Source of the DNA: Clostridia bacterium
Lineage (GTDB): Bacteria > Bacillota > Clostridia > Christensenellales > Pumilibacteraceae
Assembly: GCA_022791915.1 (NCBI GenBank)
Contig: JAAWAB010000003.1
Span: 1 to 64,000 of the forward strand
Direction: 5' to 3'
DNA: 64,000 nucleotides
Shown piece by piece: positions 10,801-18,136 of this stretch (position 1 is the first letter of the stretch; each line of letters opens with the position of its first letter). Both the position numbers and the translations under genes were made by a program. A model generated the notes under the pieces. It saw nothing but the letters and a program-made list of their open reading frames with translations, ran no database searches and was not told the origin of the DNA.

Positions 10801-13800
10801 ACGCGAGGGACGTATCATTCGGCAAGGAAACGAGAACAAGGCGGTAAAGATTTTTACGTATGTTACAGAGCGCACCTTTGACAGCTACAGCTACCAAATT
10901 CTCGAAAACAAACAGAGGTTTATATCGCAGATAGACAGAGGGGATTTGACGGTACGCGAGGCGGAGGATATAGACGAAACGACACTGAGCTATGCCGAAA
11001 TAAAGGCGATAACAGCCGCTAATCCGCGCATAAAGCAGAAGATGGAAGTAGATGCCGAGGTGTCACGTCTGCGCGTGCTCGAGGGGCAATACCGCAAGAA
11101 TCTGTATGCTTTGCAAGACAAAGTGCGCAAGGAGTTTCCGAGCGAGATACAGCGTTGCGAGCAAAAAATGCAACGCGCGCAAGAGGACTTATTGACGATA
11201 AAAGCGTGCCGTCCCGAAGATGCCGATCAGTTCTCCATTTTAGTCTGCGGCAAAAGATACACGGACAAGAAAGAGGGCGGCAAAGCGCTCATGGATGCCC
11301 TGTTCGAGAGTAAGCCGGGCACCGTGGTAGCCGAATATTGCGGTCTGAAAATAGCGCTCGAACTCGTGCATATATTCGGCGGCGAGCGGAGTATTTCGCT
11401 GTCGGGCACGGGACAGTATTCCATGAATATAGGCGAGAGCACAAGCGGCAATTTAACGCGGTTGGATAATTTCTTGGACGATTTCCCTGCGCTTATAGAG
11501 CGAGCGAAACAAAGAAAAGCACAGTTGCAAGCCGATTTGAAAGTGGCGGAAGAGCAAGTGCAAAAACCGTTCGAGCACAAGGATAGATTGGACGCATTGT
11601 TATGTGAGCAGTCCGAGCTGAATACTGAGTTGGATATAGGGCAGAAACAGGAAATCGTGGTGGCGGACGAAACGCAAGAGGAAGAACCGCAAGCAACGCT
11701 TGACAGCGACGACGACTTGTATATGGCATTACCGCCCAAGGGATCGGCGCGTTCCACACACCGCCGCGTGCAGCAACGAAAACCTGTAGACGGATACTTA
11801 CTACGCACGTACAACAAGGAACAAAAAGAAACGCCCGATGCCTACGTGTTCGTACATAACGGAAATAGCTACGACTTAATAGGCGAGCAAGCGGAGAAAT
11901 TCGCCAAAGAAAATAATCTGCCTATAAGTACCGAGCAGTACAACGGCAAAAAATTGGCGGTAGTGTCGTTGCCGTTTGCGGCGTTAGACGAGCGCTTGGT
12001 AAAGCTCACGCAGGCGGGCAAACAAGTAAAAATCATAGAGGAAATAGAACAGAAGAGAGAGGAAGAGGACATGATAGACCGTGAAGATAAGACGGCACAA
12101 ATGCAAGTTCCGGTCTTGCCCGACTATACTATCGGGCAAGACGATATGCACGACGCAGGATACACTTGGGACGGTATGTTGCCGCTACGTAAGCGTATGG
12201 CGAAATTGCTTGTAAAACTCGGACTTCCCGTTGTTGTACTCAAAGGCGATGACACCGACAAAAAGATTACGACCATAGACGAAGTAGAACAAGGCGGAAA
12301 CCTTTTCGGAATAGAGAAGCCCGATTGGAACGAGTTTATCGCGTCGGATAAAGGTAGGGCATATTTGTCCGCAAGGCTTCTGCTTTGTCAGTCGATGAAA
12401 CATCTGACAATCGAAGAAATGAGCTACTTCGACGCGCAGTTCGTGGACGGACTTATAGACAGCAATTATGCGGAACGAGTTGCGCTTGAAAAGTGCTTGC
12501 GCGAAACGGAGAAACCCGAAACGGGGGCAATTAAGTCGTATATCCAAGAGTTGCTTGAAGATTATACGGCAAGATTCGGCAACTTACCGCTTAAAGAGTA
12601 CGGGTGGGAACTTTACAACGTGCGCAACTATCTTGCCGAGTTTATTCCCAACGAAGAAATAAGCAAGTACGCACAGGAACTTGTAAACGAGCAAAGATTG
12701 CACAATGAAATCGACTGGAAGCTTAAACAAATCGTGTGGCTGAACGGCAAGACGGAAGGCTTCGACAAAGAGGTTATCTCCGATATCGTCAACGATTTGA
12801 AACCCAGCTTTGAGTACAGCTTTTTCAATAAGAGCGGCAAAGACGACTACGACGAGTGGTATGACGAATTTGCGGAAGAAAAACTTACGCCGTACTTGGA
12901 ATCGAAAGCGGCCGAATCGTCAAGTGAAGATATGCGCTTGGAACAAAGGGTAAAGGCGAGCGTGGAAGCGGAATATAAAGCGTTCTATGCCGAAGAAAGC
13001 AAGAAAACTCCAGAAGAACTTATAAGCACGGACAATTACAAGATACGCTTTTTCAATGAGCTGTCCGTTTTCTTGGGAGAGGACATAGAAGATAATCTCT
13101 ATGATAGGGATTTGCAAGCGCTATTGGAAGATTCGCCGCACATCTTGGACAACCTTTACGACTACTTCTTGGGCAGCGAGTACGCGAGTATCAACAACTA
13201 TGCGGACGTGAAAGAACTGATCGAGGCGTATAACGATAAGTACCACGAAGAAATAGTCGCAGACAGGTATTCTTGGAACGAGGGAGATTTTGACAGTAAA
13301 GTCATGTATTACTACGGCAAGGATACGAGCAATACGGCGTATTACTATTTGCCGAGTTTGAGTTACGATACGTTACCCGAAATCAAAGAGAAAGCGGACA
13401 GTTACGTTGTAGCCGCGCCCGTGAGCTATCTGTCGGACGAAATCAAGGAAAAGTACAACATTTTTTTCTTGAAAACGGATAGAGATATTGCGGAAAGCGA
13501 ACTCAAAGACAACGCCGCGGCAATCGGCAATATGCAGAGTGCCGTGCATAGAGTGGTCAAAGCTCGGCGCGAAGAATACTATACCGTAAAGAAAGATACC
13601 GTGAACGGCAAAGTCGAATATACGCCCGTGTATTTGGACGCGAATACGGGCGAGATCGGAACGCTGTTCAGGCGTTCGTTTGATACCAAAAAGGAAATCG
13701 ACGAGCTTATCGCAAAGGTCAATACCGCAACCGACGTGCCGCGAGATTATGTGCTTGTGTACGTAACGCCGGAAGAACTTGCAAGAAGGAGCGAGGAAAT

Positions 13801-15685
13801 TAAAAAGTATACTACCGCACAGACATTGCAAGGCGAGTTTTTGGACGAAACCAAAGACGGGTATAAGGTCGTAAACATTACGAAAGACAAGGACGAGCGA
13901 AACATCGCAATCATCTACCGTCAGACCGCAAACGATTTTATCCTTGCGCCGCGCTACGATACGTCGGACGGAACGTGGGCGCAGAGCTATTATTATAATT
14001 CGCTCGAAAGTGCGGAACAAGACCGTGCGAAAATGTACGGCGACAAACCGAAAATTTACGAAAACAAGGAGTGGGATAAAATGCCCGAAACCAAACAACA
14101 AGCGGAGGAAAATATGGAACAAAAGAAACAAGCGGCAAAGCTGAAAGCTACCGTAAGCCGCAGTGCGGTGATTCGCCTGTATAACGACAGAGTGTTCATG
14201 CGTATGCCGAACACCGTGGAAAAGTACAGAAGTTGCACGTACAACTTGCGCAACCATCAATTTGTCATGAGCAAAGACGAGGGCGGCAACGAGGTGGTAA
14301 AAATATCTTTGCCCGAAGATTTTTATGTGCGGCTTAACGATGCGAAAGGCGGCAAAGCGGAAATATCGGCAGCGGAGTTTACGGCACTTGTGGGCGGCAC
14401 GACGGAAGAAGACTACGCGCGTGTCGCAGACAACGGATGGCATTATGCATCCGTGCCGGCAACAGGCAAGATTATGGCGCTTGAAAACAGTATGCTGTTC
14501 CGTATGCCCAAGGGCGAGTACGAACGGTATGCCTATACCATTCCGAGTCCGTTTATACGGTATAACGAAGAGCGTGACAGTTACGCCATCGGCATTCCCG
14601 AGGACTTTACCGTGAGCATGAAAGACAATAAAAGCAACGATACGGTTACGATGACCGCCGAGAGTTTTATTGCCGAGATAAAGGGAAAAACGGAAAGCGA
14701 TTACGAGAGCACGTGCCGCAGACCGAGCGAAGAGAGCAAAAAGCGGTTTGCCGCGGTGGAAGAACGACTGCGGCAAAGCGTGCCTGAAGAGATGAAAACA
14801 CGCCCGAATTGGGTGGTGGTGCGTACCCAAGAGAACGAAGAGAAAGGACGCGCGGATACGTTCATGATAGACGTACATACGGGAAAGAGAGCGCAACCCG
14901 ACGATCCGAATACGTGGACGGATTTGGATGCCGCTTGCGAGTATGCAAGGGAAAACGGCGGCGTGGCGCTCGGGTATGCGCTCGACGGAAACGACCAAGT
15001 GTCCTGTATAGACATTGACAAGTGTTTTGCCGAAAACGGAGATATGACGCCGCTTGCCGCGGAAGTGTTCAAAAAAGGGAACGGAACCTATGCGGAAAAG
15101 TCGGTAAGCGGCAACAGTTTGCATGTGTTCGGGAAAACGGACGGTATGAATTTGCGCGCCTTCGGAAAAGACGGAGATTTGGCGTTTTACCGAAAATCGC
15201 ATTTCGTAGCCATGACGGGCGATAATTACGGCAGTAGCGAACTTAAATCTTTGGATACTCCGGATATGAAAGCGTTGCTCGAACGGAAATGCGAAAAGCG
15301 CAAGGAATGGAACGGCGTAGGTAAGGGCGTTGAAGGACTGTCCGCTATGGGCGACCGCGACGTGGTGGAAAAAGCGTGTTCGGCGGCAAAGGGCGACGTA
15401 TTTGTCGCATTGTATCGCGGGGAAGATTTGCAAAATAACCGCAACAGTTCGGATATAAGCTTTATGAAACGTCTTGCATTTTGGTGCAACGGCGACAAGG
15501 AACAGATGCTCAGAATCTTCGCCACGAGCGGACTATACCGTGCGGACAAGCCCTTGGATTATTACGAGAATGCGGCGATAAAAGCGGTGCAAGACACCGT
15601 GGACAGATACCACCCCAAAGATAAACCGACGACGGGTAAGCCGAGCGGAAATAAACCGAGCGGGAACGGCAGCGGCAAAAGATAA
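4802..15685 (+). CDS. Giant ICE protein: ArdC-N/MutS-I-like, N6 DNA methylase, SF2 helicase, PrimPol fusion
   Basis: A 3627-residue cytoplasmic protein likely to process, modify and prime ICE DNA. Order of parts: ArdC-N-like domain (about 15-110, W..R.Y...GSKGI); MutS domain I-like segment (about 250-340, GDFYEIMGENA); long acidic linker (355-430); conserved ICE domain (465-560); N6 adenine methylase with EPAMGTGNFFG (about 811-822) and NVPF (about 877); SF2/SNF2 helicase with GSGKT (about 1502), DEAH (about 1663), ATGTPISNS (about 1715) and QREGRIIRQG (about 2000); accessory ICE domains; a tandem duplicated module (about 3115-3300); AEP-type PrimPol with IDID (about 3403) and SLH (about 3440); NrS-1 pol-like HBD (about 3515-3600). 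TTG at 4802 is preferred (GAGGA 8 bases upstream); TTG 4784 is possible. Helicase-methylase giants are common in Clostridial ICEs; the PrimPol end is unusual to me. Confidence 0.85.
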   Translation: MSDTKRLSERNAAIQAMLSSAEGIKDFYRFTAQNPHISLHDACQIVIQRPKASVCYSFAEWNNKRRYINRGSKGIAYYDSNGNKCHVFDARDTHAEQAFTRESEPIGKVLQEMDALNGTELFSDMPRDYAALCDGVAYWLHENGYLQDNAEENTLLTEGVSYSLWCSTDAAQEDDEIQMHGLPYDLQDNADFCKNVYMLTAVLQREAAEAYVAVLSLPKEVDDTDEETVSDEPEFSAVPQEAQKEEKPQISEPYKAYLSAQEKYPQAVVVQRLGDFYEIMGENATTIGNELDVTVTSRRVGLPERVPMVGFPYHAADKYIEKMLERHSVVVLEEKQEPKYILSHAESLLQNDERENQKSAEQAPTYAEENEDYIEDEEYYADEFSDEESDDDVYYDYTEEDEESNGVDAEYEDEEERPKADNTPSNGVSKPKKGIQDRKRKESPQLSFFTTLEPVQEKSRKEEMIERQLKRGSSFEHGKYRIMDMYRKNPTTKEFANLLKNEYGIGGYGSWGGDNQDHDSRGIEMKLRGEKGEVLEQATLKWTEVAERIADIIEANDYLTPLEEEEYKVICARREERKNAKSDEEKIQVIARQAIEIGTQNTRTGKYEIQPHMFEESAQFCRDRKAELTAALLQAQEVKEIYPTEFPYQDNISVEFYPQYCVRLQEGEERVGEATQEEQIEPPIAKNTDLNEIGFDQSELGGAKTRYKGNVAAIRLVEHLERAERAPTQEEKKTLATYVGWGGIAQVFDANNEQWRNEYNELKDLLSPKDYENAKGSVLNAHFTDKAVIDGIYAALKRLDVGRDSQKIKILEPAMGTGNFFGFMPQEIADNAKLYGVELDNITGRIAKQLYPQADIQIKGFEDTTFSDSSFDVVVGNVPFGSYSVYDKDYARQSMYIHDYFIAKSVDKLKPGGIVAVVTSSGTLDKQNTTARKYIADRAELIGAIRLPNTAFKQTANTEVVADILLLQKRVIPINATEENIPWLATQKIEHGTSINSYFVNHPEMVLGDFAFEMGMYGAPNMTVKPDGRELSDALNTAVQNLPQNIFFSATTEEEDSQNEKNQDEKIEVDYHVKSLCYKAENGKLYMRVGDRMEEQEIPKSPKDAYYRIKEMIALREELHRILDIQSEGCSNEELTRAQWRLNARYDTFVERYGILNSKTNSKLFKDDGDSALLFACENLSEDKKSATKADVFRKRTIQPYTVPTSTDDCMEALQISKNERGKVDIAYIQELTQKDFDTVLAELGNAVFRNPATMRPEDKYSGYESADEYLSGDVVTKLQLAKLGADQFPNFGFERNVAALTESQPQKLTASEISVRISASWVDADYYKQFLCELLDIRSYYAEGLRLFRNPFDSSWRVDTTATLRAATEMKATEVYGTKRASAFRLFEDALNLRDTTIYDTIQENGKDKQVVNQAETIAAREKQNQIREEFKSWIFADPARREHLERIYNATFNRIKLPTYDGSYLRFPGMNPAIELRPHQKNAVHRIVTDGNALLHHVVGSGKTYTICAAIMKLKQYGLAKKPMIAVPNHLVGQWASELRKLYPKANILVAEKEDLEKENRKKFVSKVAMGDWDAVIIAQSSFAKINVSKERQIRKVQEEIANVERSIQAQKEDKNASRGSIKNLEQIKKNREAQLKELTDDTKKDNVLIFEDLGVDYLFVDEAHYYKNLFLFTKMNNVAGISKAASKRASDLQMKCEYINELHGGDKGVVFATGTPISNSMTEMYTMQKYLQPSELKDMGIEFFDGWAADFGETVTALEMAPSGKGYRPRTRFCKFTNLPELMKHYRRFADVQTADMVKLNVPDAEHITVTLKPSDTTIELAEEIADRAQRIYDGGVNSSVDNMLKVTSDGKKLALDPRCFVPTSADEEGSKINACALRVYEIWKDTQEKKCTQLVFCDMSTPKKTFDDYVYGEDFDAYNELKYKLVQMGIPKEEIAFIHDANSDKSKQALFDSVNSGKVRVLIGSTEKCGAGTNVQKRLIALHHLDTPYRPSDLNQREGRIIRQGNENKAVKIFTYVTERTFDSYSYQILENKQRFISQIDRGDLTVREAEDIDETTLSYAEIKAITAANPRIKQKMEVDAEVSRLRVLEGQYRKNLYALQDKVRKEFPSEIQRCEQKMQRAQEDLLTIKACRPEDADQFSILVCGKRYTDKKEGGKALMDALFESKPGTVVAEYCGLKIALELVHIFGGERSISLSGTGQYSMNIGESTSGNLTRLDNFLDDFPALIERAKQRKAQLQADLKVAEEQVQKPFEHKDRLDALLCEQSELNTELDIGQKQEIVVADETQEEEPQATLDSDDDLYMALPPKGSARSTHRRVQQRKPVDGYLLRTYNKEQKETPDAYVFVHNGNSYDLIGEQAEKFAKENNLPISTEQYNGKKLAVVSLPFAALDERLVKLTQAGKQVKIIEEIEQKREEEDMIDREDKTAQMQVPVLPDYTIGQDDMHDAGYTWDGMLPLRKRMAKLLVKLGLPVVVLKGDDTDKKITTIDEVEQGGNLFGIEKPDWNEFIASDKGRAYLSARLLLCQSMKHLTIEEMSYFDAQFVDGLIDSNYAERVALEKCLRETEKPETGAIKSYIQELLEDYTARFGNLPLKEYGWELYNVRNYLAEFIPNEEISKYAQELVNEQRLHNEIDWKLKQIVWLNGKTEGFDKEVISDIVNDLKPSFEYSFFNKSGKDDYDEWYDEFAEEKLTPYLESKAAESSSEDMRLEQRVKASVEAEYKAFYAEESKKTPEELISTDNYKIRFFNELSVFLGEDIEDNLYDRDLQALLEDSPHILDNLYDYFLGSEYASINNYADVKELIEAYNDKYHEEIVADRYSWNEGDFDSKVMYYYGKDTSNTAYYYLPSLSYDTLPEIKEKADSYVVAAPVSYLSDEIKEKYNIFFLKTDRDIAESELKDNAAAIGNMQSAVHRVVKARREEYYTVKKDTVNGKVEYTPVYLDANTGEIGTLFRRSFDTKKEIDELIAKVNTATDVPRDYVLVYVTPEELARRSEEIKKYTTAQTLQGEFLDETKDGYKVVNITKDKDERNIAIIYRQTANDFILAPRYDTSDGTWAQSYYYNSLESAEQDRAKMYGDKPKIYENKEWDKMPETKQQAEENMEQKKQAAKLKATVSRSAVIRLYNDRVFMRMPNTVEKYRSCTYNLRNHQFVMSKDEGGNEVVKISLPEDFYVRLNDAKGGKAEISAAEFTALVGGTTEEDYARVADNGWHYASVPATGKIMALENSMLFRMPKGEYERYAYTIPSPFIRYNEERDSYAIGIPEDFTVSMKDNKSNDTVTMTAESFIAEIKGKTESDYESTCRRPSEESKKRFAAVEERLRQSVPEEMKTRPNWVVVRTQENEEKGRADTFMIDVHTGKRAQPDDPNTWTDLDAACEYARENGGVALGYALDGNDQVSCIDIDKCFAENGDMTPLAAEVFKKGNGTYAEKSVSGNSLHVFGKTDGMNLRAFGKDGDLAFYRKSHFVAMTGDNYGSSELKSLDTPDMKALLERKCEKRKEWNGVGKGVEGLSAMGDRDVVEKACSAAKGDVFVALYRGEDLQNNRNSSDISFMKRLAFWCNGDKEQMLRIFATSGLYRADKPLDYYENAAIKAVQDTVDRYHPKDKPTTGKPSGNKPSGNGSGKR

Positions 15686-15687
15686 AG

Positions 15688-15721
15688 ACAAAAGAAAAAG
15701 GCTACGGCGCGTGCCGTAGCC
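15688..15721 (-). terminator. Intrinsic terminator for the minus-strand XRE/DUF4160 operon
   Basis: Perfect 9-bp stem GGCTACGGC / GCCGTAGCC (15700-15721) with a 4-base loop. On the minus strand it is followed by CTTTTTCTTTTG, a good U tract; on the plus strand no T run follows. It lies 7 bases beyond the stop of the minus-strand gene. Confidence 0.8.
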
Positions 15722-15727
15722 GAGATA

Positions 15728-16195
15728 TCAAATGGCGGTTATAGAAAGGGTTAGCCCCAAAGGTTCGAGTAGTTTGAGAAGAGTGGAAAGTTGCGGATCG
15801 GTAGCGCCTTTTTCGGTACGTGCAATACAAGGTTGCGCGATGCCGGATAGGACTTCCAACTGCTTTTGCGAAAGTCCCGCTTGCGTTCGTGCTTTTACCA
15901 ATTCGGCGAGAATAGTTTGTCTATATGCTTCAATGTTGTGAACGGGATTGCACGGAACGCCTTGCTCGTATATGCCTTCGGCGGAAATATCCAATTCATC
16001 GTTCCAAATGATACCATAGCCGCCTATATCTATTTTTGCTTGTTCGTATAATCCGCCAATTTGTTGTAATCCGCGAAAAGCGGGATACTTTTCCATCAGC
16101 GGTTTTAAGTCGAATTGACGAAATTGCCCGTCGGCAAATCCGACAAGCAAGATATAATCGGGCAGAGTGGCAAGAGAAGTGGCTTTATGAAACAT
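15728..16195 (-). CDS. DUF2442 plus XRE helix-turn-helix protein (probable antitoxin/regulator)
   Basis: A 155-residue protein with a DUF2442 domain in the first 80 residues (DYILLVGFADGQFRQFDLKP, then a WNDELDISAEGIY segment) and a Cro/C1-type helix-turn-helix in the last 60 (LVKARTQAGLSQKQLEVLSG, then RTEKGATDPQLSTLLKLLEPLGL). ATG at 16195 has AAGGAG about 8 bases before it. It lies 12 bases downstream of a DUF4160 gene on the same strand. DUF4160-DUF2442/XRE pairs are widespread on mobile elements and are usually viewed as toxin-antitoxin-like, with this protein as the DNA-binding antitoxin and autorepressor. The toxic partner's activity is not established by the sequence. Confidence 0.8.
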   Translation of the reverse strand: MFHKATSLATLPDYILLVGFADGQFRQFDLKPLMEKYPAFRGLQQIGGLYEQAKIDIGGYGIIWNDELDISAEGIYEQGVPCNPVHNIEAYRQTILAELVKARTQAGLSQKQLEVLSGIAQPCIARTEKGATDPQLSTLLKLLEPLGLTLSITAI

Positions 16196-16207
16196 GGCGG
16201 ACTCCTT

Positions 16208-16462
16208 TTATTCGATGGGAGGCAATTCGTAAATCTCTTGTGACTCCCACATTTGCAATAATTCTTTACTGTGTATCGTTGTCCATTCGAGCGCTATTTT
16301 CAATGCTTTCGGCGGCAAATCGCCTTTTAACATTTTGCAAGAACGGACATCGATTATACCTATATATTCACCGTAGACAACGTGAATATGCGGCGGATTA
16401 TGTTCGCCGGGAAGAAAATACATTTTAACGATCATTCCATAGAAACGGGAAATAACAGGCAT
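16208..16462 (-). CDS. DUF4160 protein (probable toxin partner)
   Basis: An 84-residue DUF4160 protein, recognised by MPVISRFYGMIVKMYF at the start and by EHNPPHIHVVYGEY (about residues 20-33), the family's conserved core. ATG at 16462 is preferred over a longer frame because AAGGAG lies 10 bases before it and the family begins at MPVI. It is the first gene of a two-gene minus-strand operon with the DUF2442-XRE protein. The operon runs against the surrounding transfer genes and has its own consensus promoter, as expected for a stabilisation module. Confidence 0.8.
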   Translation of the reverse strand: MPVISRFYGMIVKMYFLPGEHNPPHIHVVYGEYIGIIDVRSCKMLKGDLPPKALKIALEWTTIHSKELLQMWESQEIYELPPIE

Positions 16463-16493
16463 GGGGATACGCTCCTTATTTTTTACTACTATC

Positions 16494-16522
16494 ATTATAT
16501 CATTAAGTTTATTATTTGTCAA
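16494..16522 (-). promoter_or_regulatory. Perfect consensus sigma-A promoter for the DUF4160/DUF2442-XRE operon
   Basis: On the minus strand: TTGACA (16522-16517), 17-base spacer, TATAAT (16499-16494). It lies about 30 bases upstream of the DUF4160 start. A perfect consensus suggests strong expression that is held down by autorepression. Confidence 0.85.
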
Positions 16523-16552
16523 TAGCATTTAAGTTATTGAAAGGAGAGAAAG

Positions 16553-16687
16553 ATGAAGAAAAGAAAGATATGCGAAATCCTTATACCCAAAGGGTGTAGC
16601 GTGATGGATGTGATGGAAACGGATGACGGGGACTACGTGGACGAACCGCCCGCGCTGATAGAGGAGGTGAGTTTGCGCTTTGTTTGA
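16553..16687 (+). CDS. Small hypothetical protein upstream of the ArdC-like gene
   Basis: A 44-residue frame starting at ATG 16553, with AAGGAGAG about 6 bases before it. The product begins with MKKRKICEILIPKG and is acidic in its second half. Its stop lies 8 bases inside the following TTG-initiated ArdC-like gene, and its own sequence supplies that gene's ribosome-binding site. No family was recognised. It may be a genuine small protein or a leader for translational coupling. Confidence 0.45.
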   Translation: MKKRKICEILIPKGCSVMDVMETDDGDYVDEPPALIEEVSLRFV

Positions 16688-18128
16688 AAATCAAGAACAG
16701 AGTGTGTGGGACAAACTCACCCCGCAGCAAAGGTTTGTGGCGGAGTCTGTGCTTGCAAACTTAAAAGATGGGTTGCCGCCGTGGGAGCAGGGTTGGATAA
16801 CGCAAGATGCGCCTATATCTGCCATAACGGGGAAAAGATATAACGGCATGAATTTTCTTGCGCTTATGTTGTATGCTAAGGAGCGAGGATATACAGACAA
16901 CCGTTGGCTTACGTTCAATCAGATGAAAGAGAAAGGTTGGCGCTTTAAGACAAACGGTGCGGGGGAATCGCTCGGAAAGAAAGCGGGCATGAGTATAGAG
17001 TATTACGAGCTTCGGGATAGGCAGACAAAAAAGCCGTATGACGAAAGCGTGACGGACGGCATGACTGCCGATGAAAAGTGGCAGTATGAAAAGGACAACG
17101 TATACTCCTGGCGCAAATACTATACCGTGTTCAACGGAGATATCATAGACGGCATTCCGCAAAGGGAAGTGCGCGAGATAGATTCGGACGAAATCAACGA
17201 GCGCGTGGAAAACTTTTTGCAAGGTTGGAGTGAGAATGAGTCGGAGATTCTTTACGGCGGAGATAAGGCGTACTATGTGCCCGATACGGATAAAACGCAC
17301 TTACCGACGCGCCACAGTTTTAAGAGCATGCAAGGTTTTTACGGGACGGCATTGCACGAGGTGGGGCATTCCACGGGACATCCATCAAGATTGAACCGCG
17401 TGCTGTCCACGGATAAAAGTTCGTCCGAATATGCCGAGGAAGAATTGCGTGCGGAGTTTGTGTCGGTGTTCCTATGTGCCGAGTTCGGCGTACGACAGGA
17501 TGCCGAGCATTTACAAAACAACAGCTCGTACATAAAGGGTTGGTATAGGCAAATACAAGGCGATCCGAACGTACTCATGGCCGCACTCGCCGATGCGAAT
17601 AAAATAGCCAAGTACGTGATGGGCCAGGAAAAAGAGTTTGCCGAGCAAAAACAAGGGGAAAACGAAATGGAACAACAAGAAGAAAACAAGTCGGATGTGT
17701 TTGTCCGCCCGAGCGAAGCGGCGGCGTCGGTTGTGGTAGCGCGTGCCGTTCCCGTAGATATGGCGGAGCGTGGCGTAGAGAGTTTGACGCGCATGAACGA
17801 TCGCGATGTGGTGGAAAAAGCGAGCAGTACATATAGCGGCGAAAAGTTCAAAAAGCTGTATAACGGCGGTAGTATTTTCGGCAGAGCAGACAGCGACGCA
17901 AGGGCGCTCATGACGCGGCTTGCTGTTTTTACGGGGCAAGACAAAGAACAACTCATAAGGGTGTTTCAATCGTCGGGGCAGTGCCGCGAAGATATACCGC
18001 TTGAAACGTATGAGAAAATGGCGGACGAGGCTATGGCGCTTGTGGCGGAAAAAAGAGGAAGCTCGCCCTTGCAGGCGGTCGCGGCGGCAAACCATAATCG
18101 CCGTGCGGGGGTTAATGCAAAAGCATAG
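16680..18128 (+). CDS. ArdC-like antirestriction protein with zinc-metalloprotease motif and NrS-1-type HBD
   Basis: A 482-residue cytoplasmic protein. Residues 1-130 form an ArdC N-terminal domain (ssDNA binding; PPWEQGW near 35-41, YNGMNFL near 55-61). A zinc-metallopeptidase core follows, with HEVGH at about 225-229. ArdC proteins protect incoming single-stranded ICE or plasmid DNA from host restriction. The last 110 residues (SLTRMNDRDVVEKA onward) are clearly related to the C-terminal HBD-like domain of the giant protein at 4802-15685. TTG at 16680 is chosen because GGAGGTG lies 10 bases before it and the family N-terminus aligns there; it overlaps the preceding small gene by 8 bases. 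A solitary DNA methyltransferase gene follows 8 bases later, so the pair probably serves restriction evasion. Confidence 0.85.
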   Translation: MFENQEQSVWDKLTPQQRFVAESVLANLKDGLPPWEQGWITQDAPISAITGKRYNGMNFLALMLYAKERGYTDNRWLTFNQMKEKGWRFKTNGAGESLGKKAGMSIEYYELRDRQTKKPYDESVTDGMTADEKWQYEKDNVYSWRKYYTVFNGDIIDGIPQREVREIDSDEINERVENFLQGWSENESEILYGGDKAYYVPDTDKTHLPTRHSFKSMQGFYGTALHEVGHSTGHPSRLNRVLSTDKSSSEYAEEELRAEFVSVFLCAEFGVRQDAEHLQNNSSYIKGWYRQIQGDPNVLMAALADANKIAKYVMGQEKEFAEQKQGENEMEQQEENKSDVFVRPSEAAASVVVARAVPVDMAERGVESLTRMNDRDVVEKASSTYSGEKFKKLYNGGSIFGRADSDARALMTRLAVFTGQDKEQLIRVFQSSGQCREDIPLETYEKMADEAMALVAEKRGSSPLQAVAAANHNRRAGVNAKA

Positions 18129-18136
18129 GGAGCGTT

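Noticed and set aside
13373..15433. A 686-codon open frame on the minus strand inside the giant ICE gene
   Set aside because: It lies wholly within a strongly coding plus-strand frame with recognisable domains; its product is rich in Arg, His, Phe and Val and matches nothing I recognise. It is a shadow frame produced by the codon bias of the real gene.
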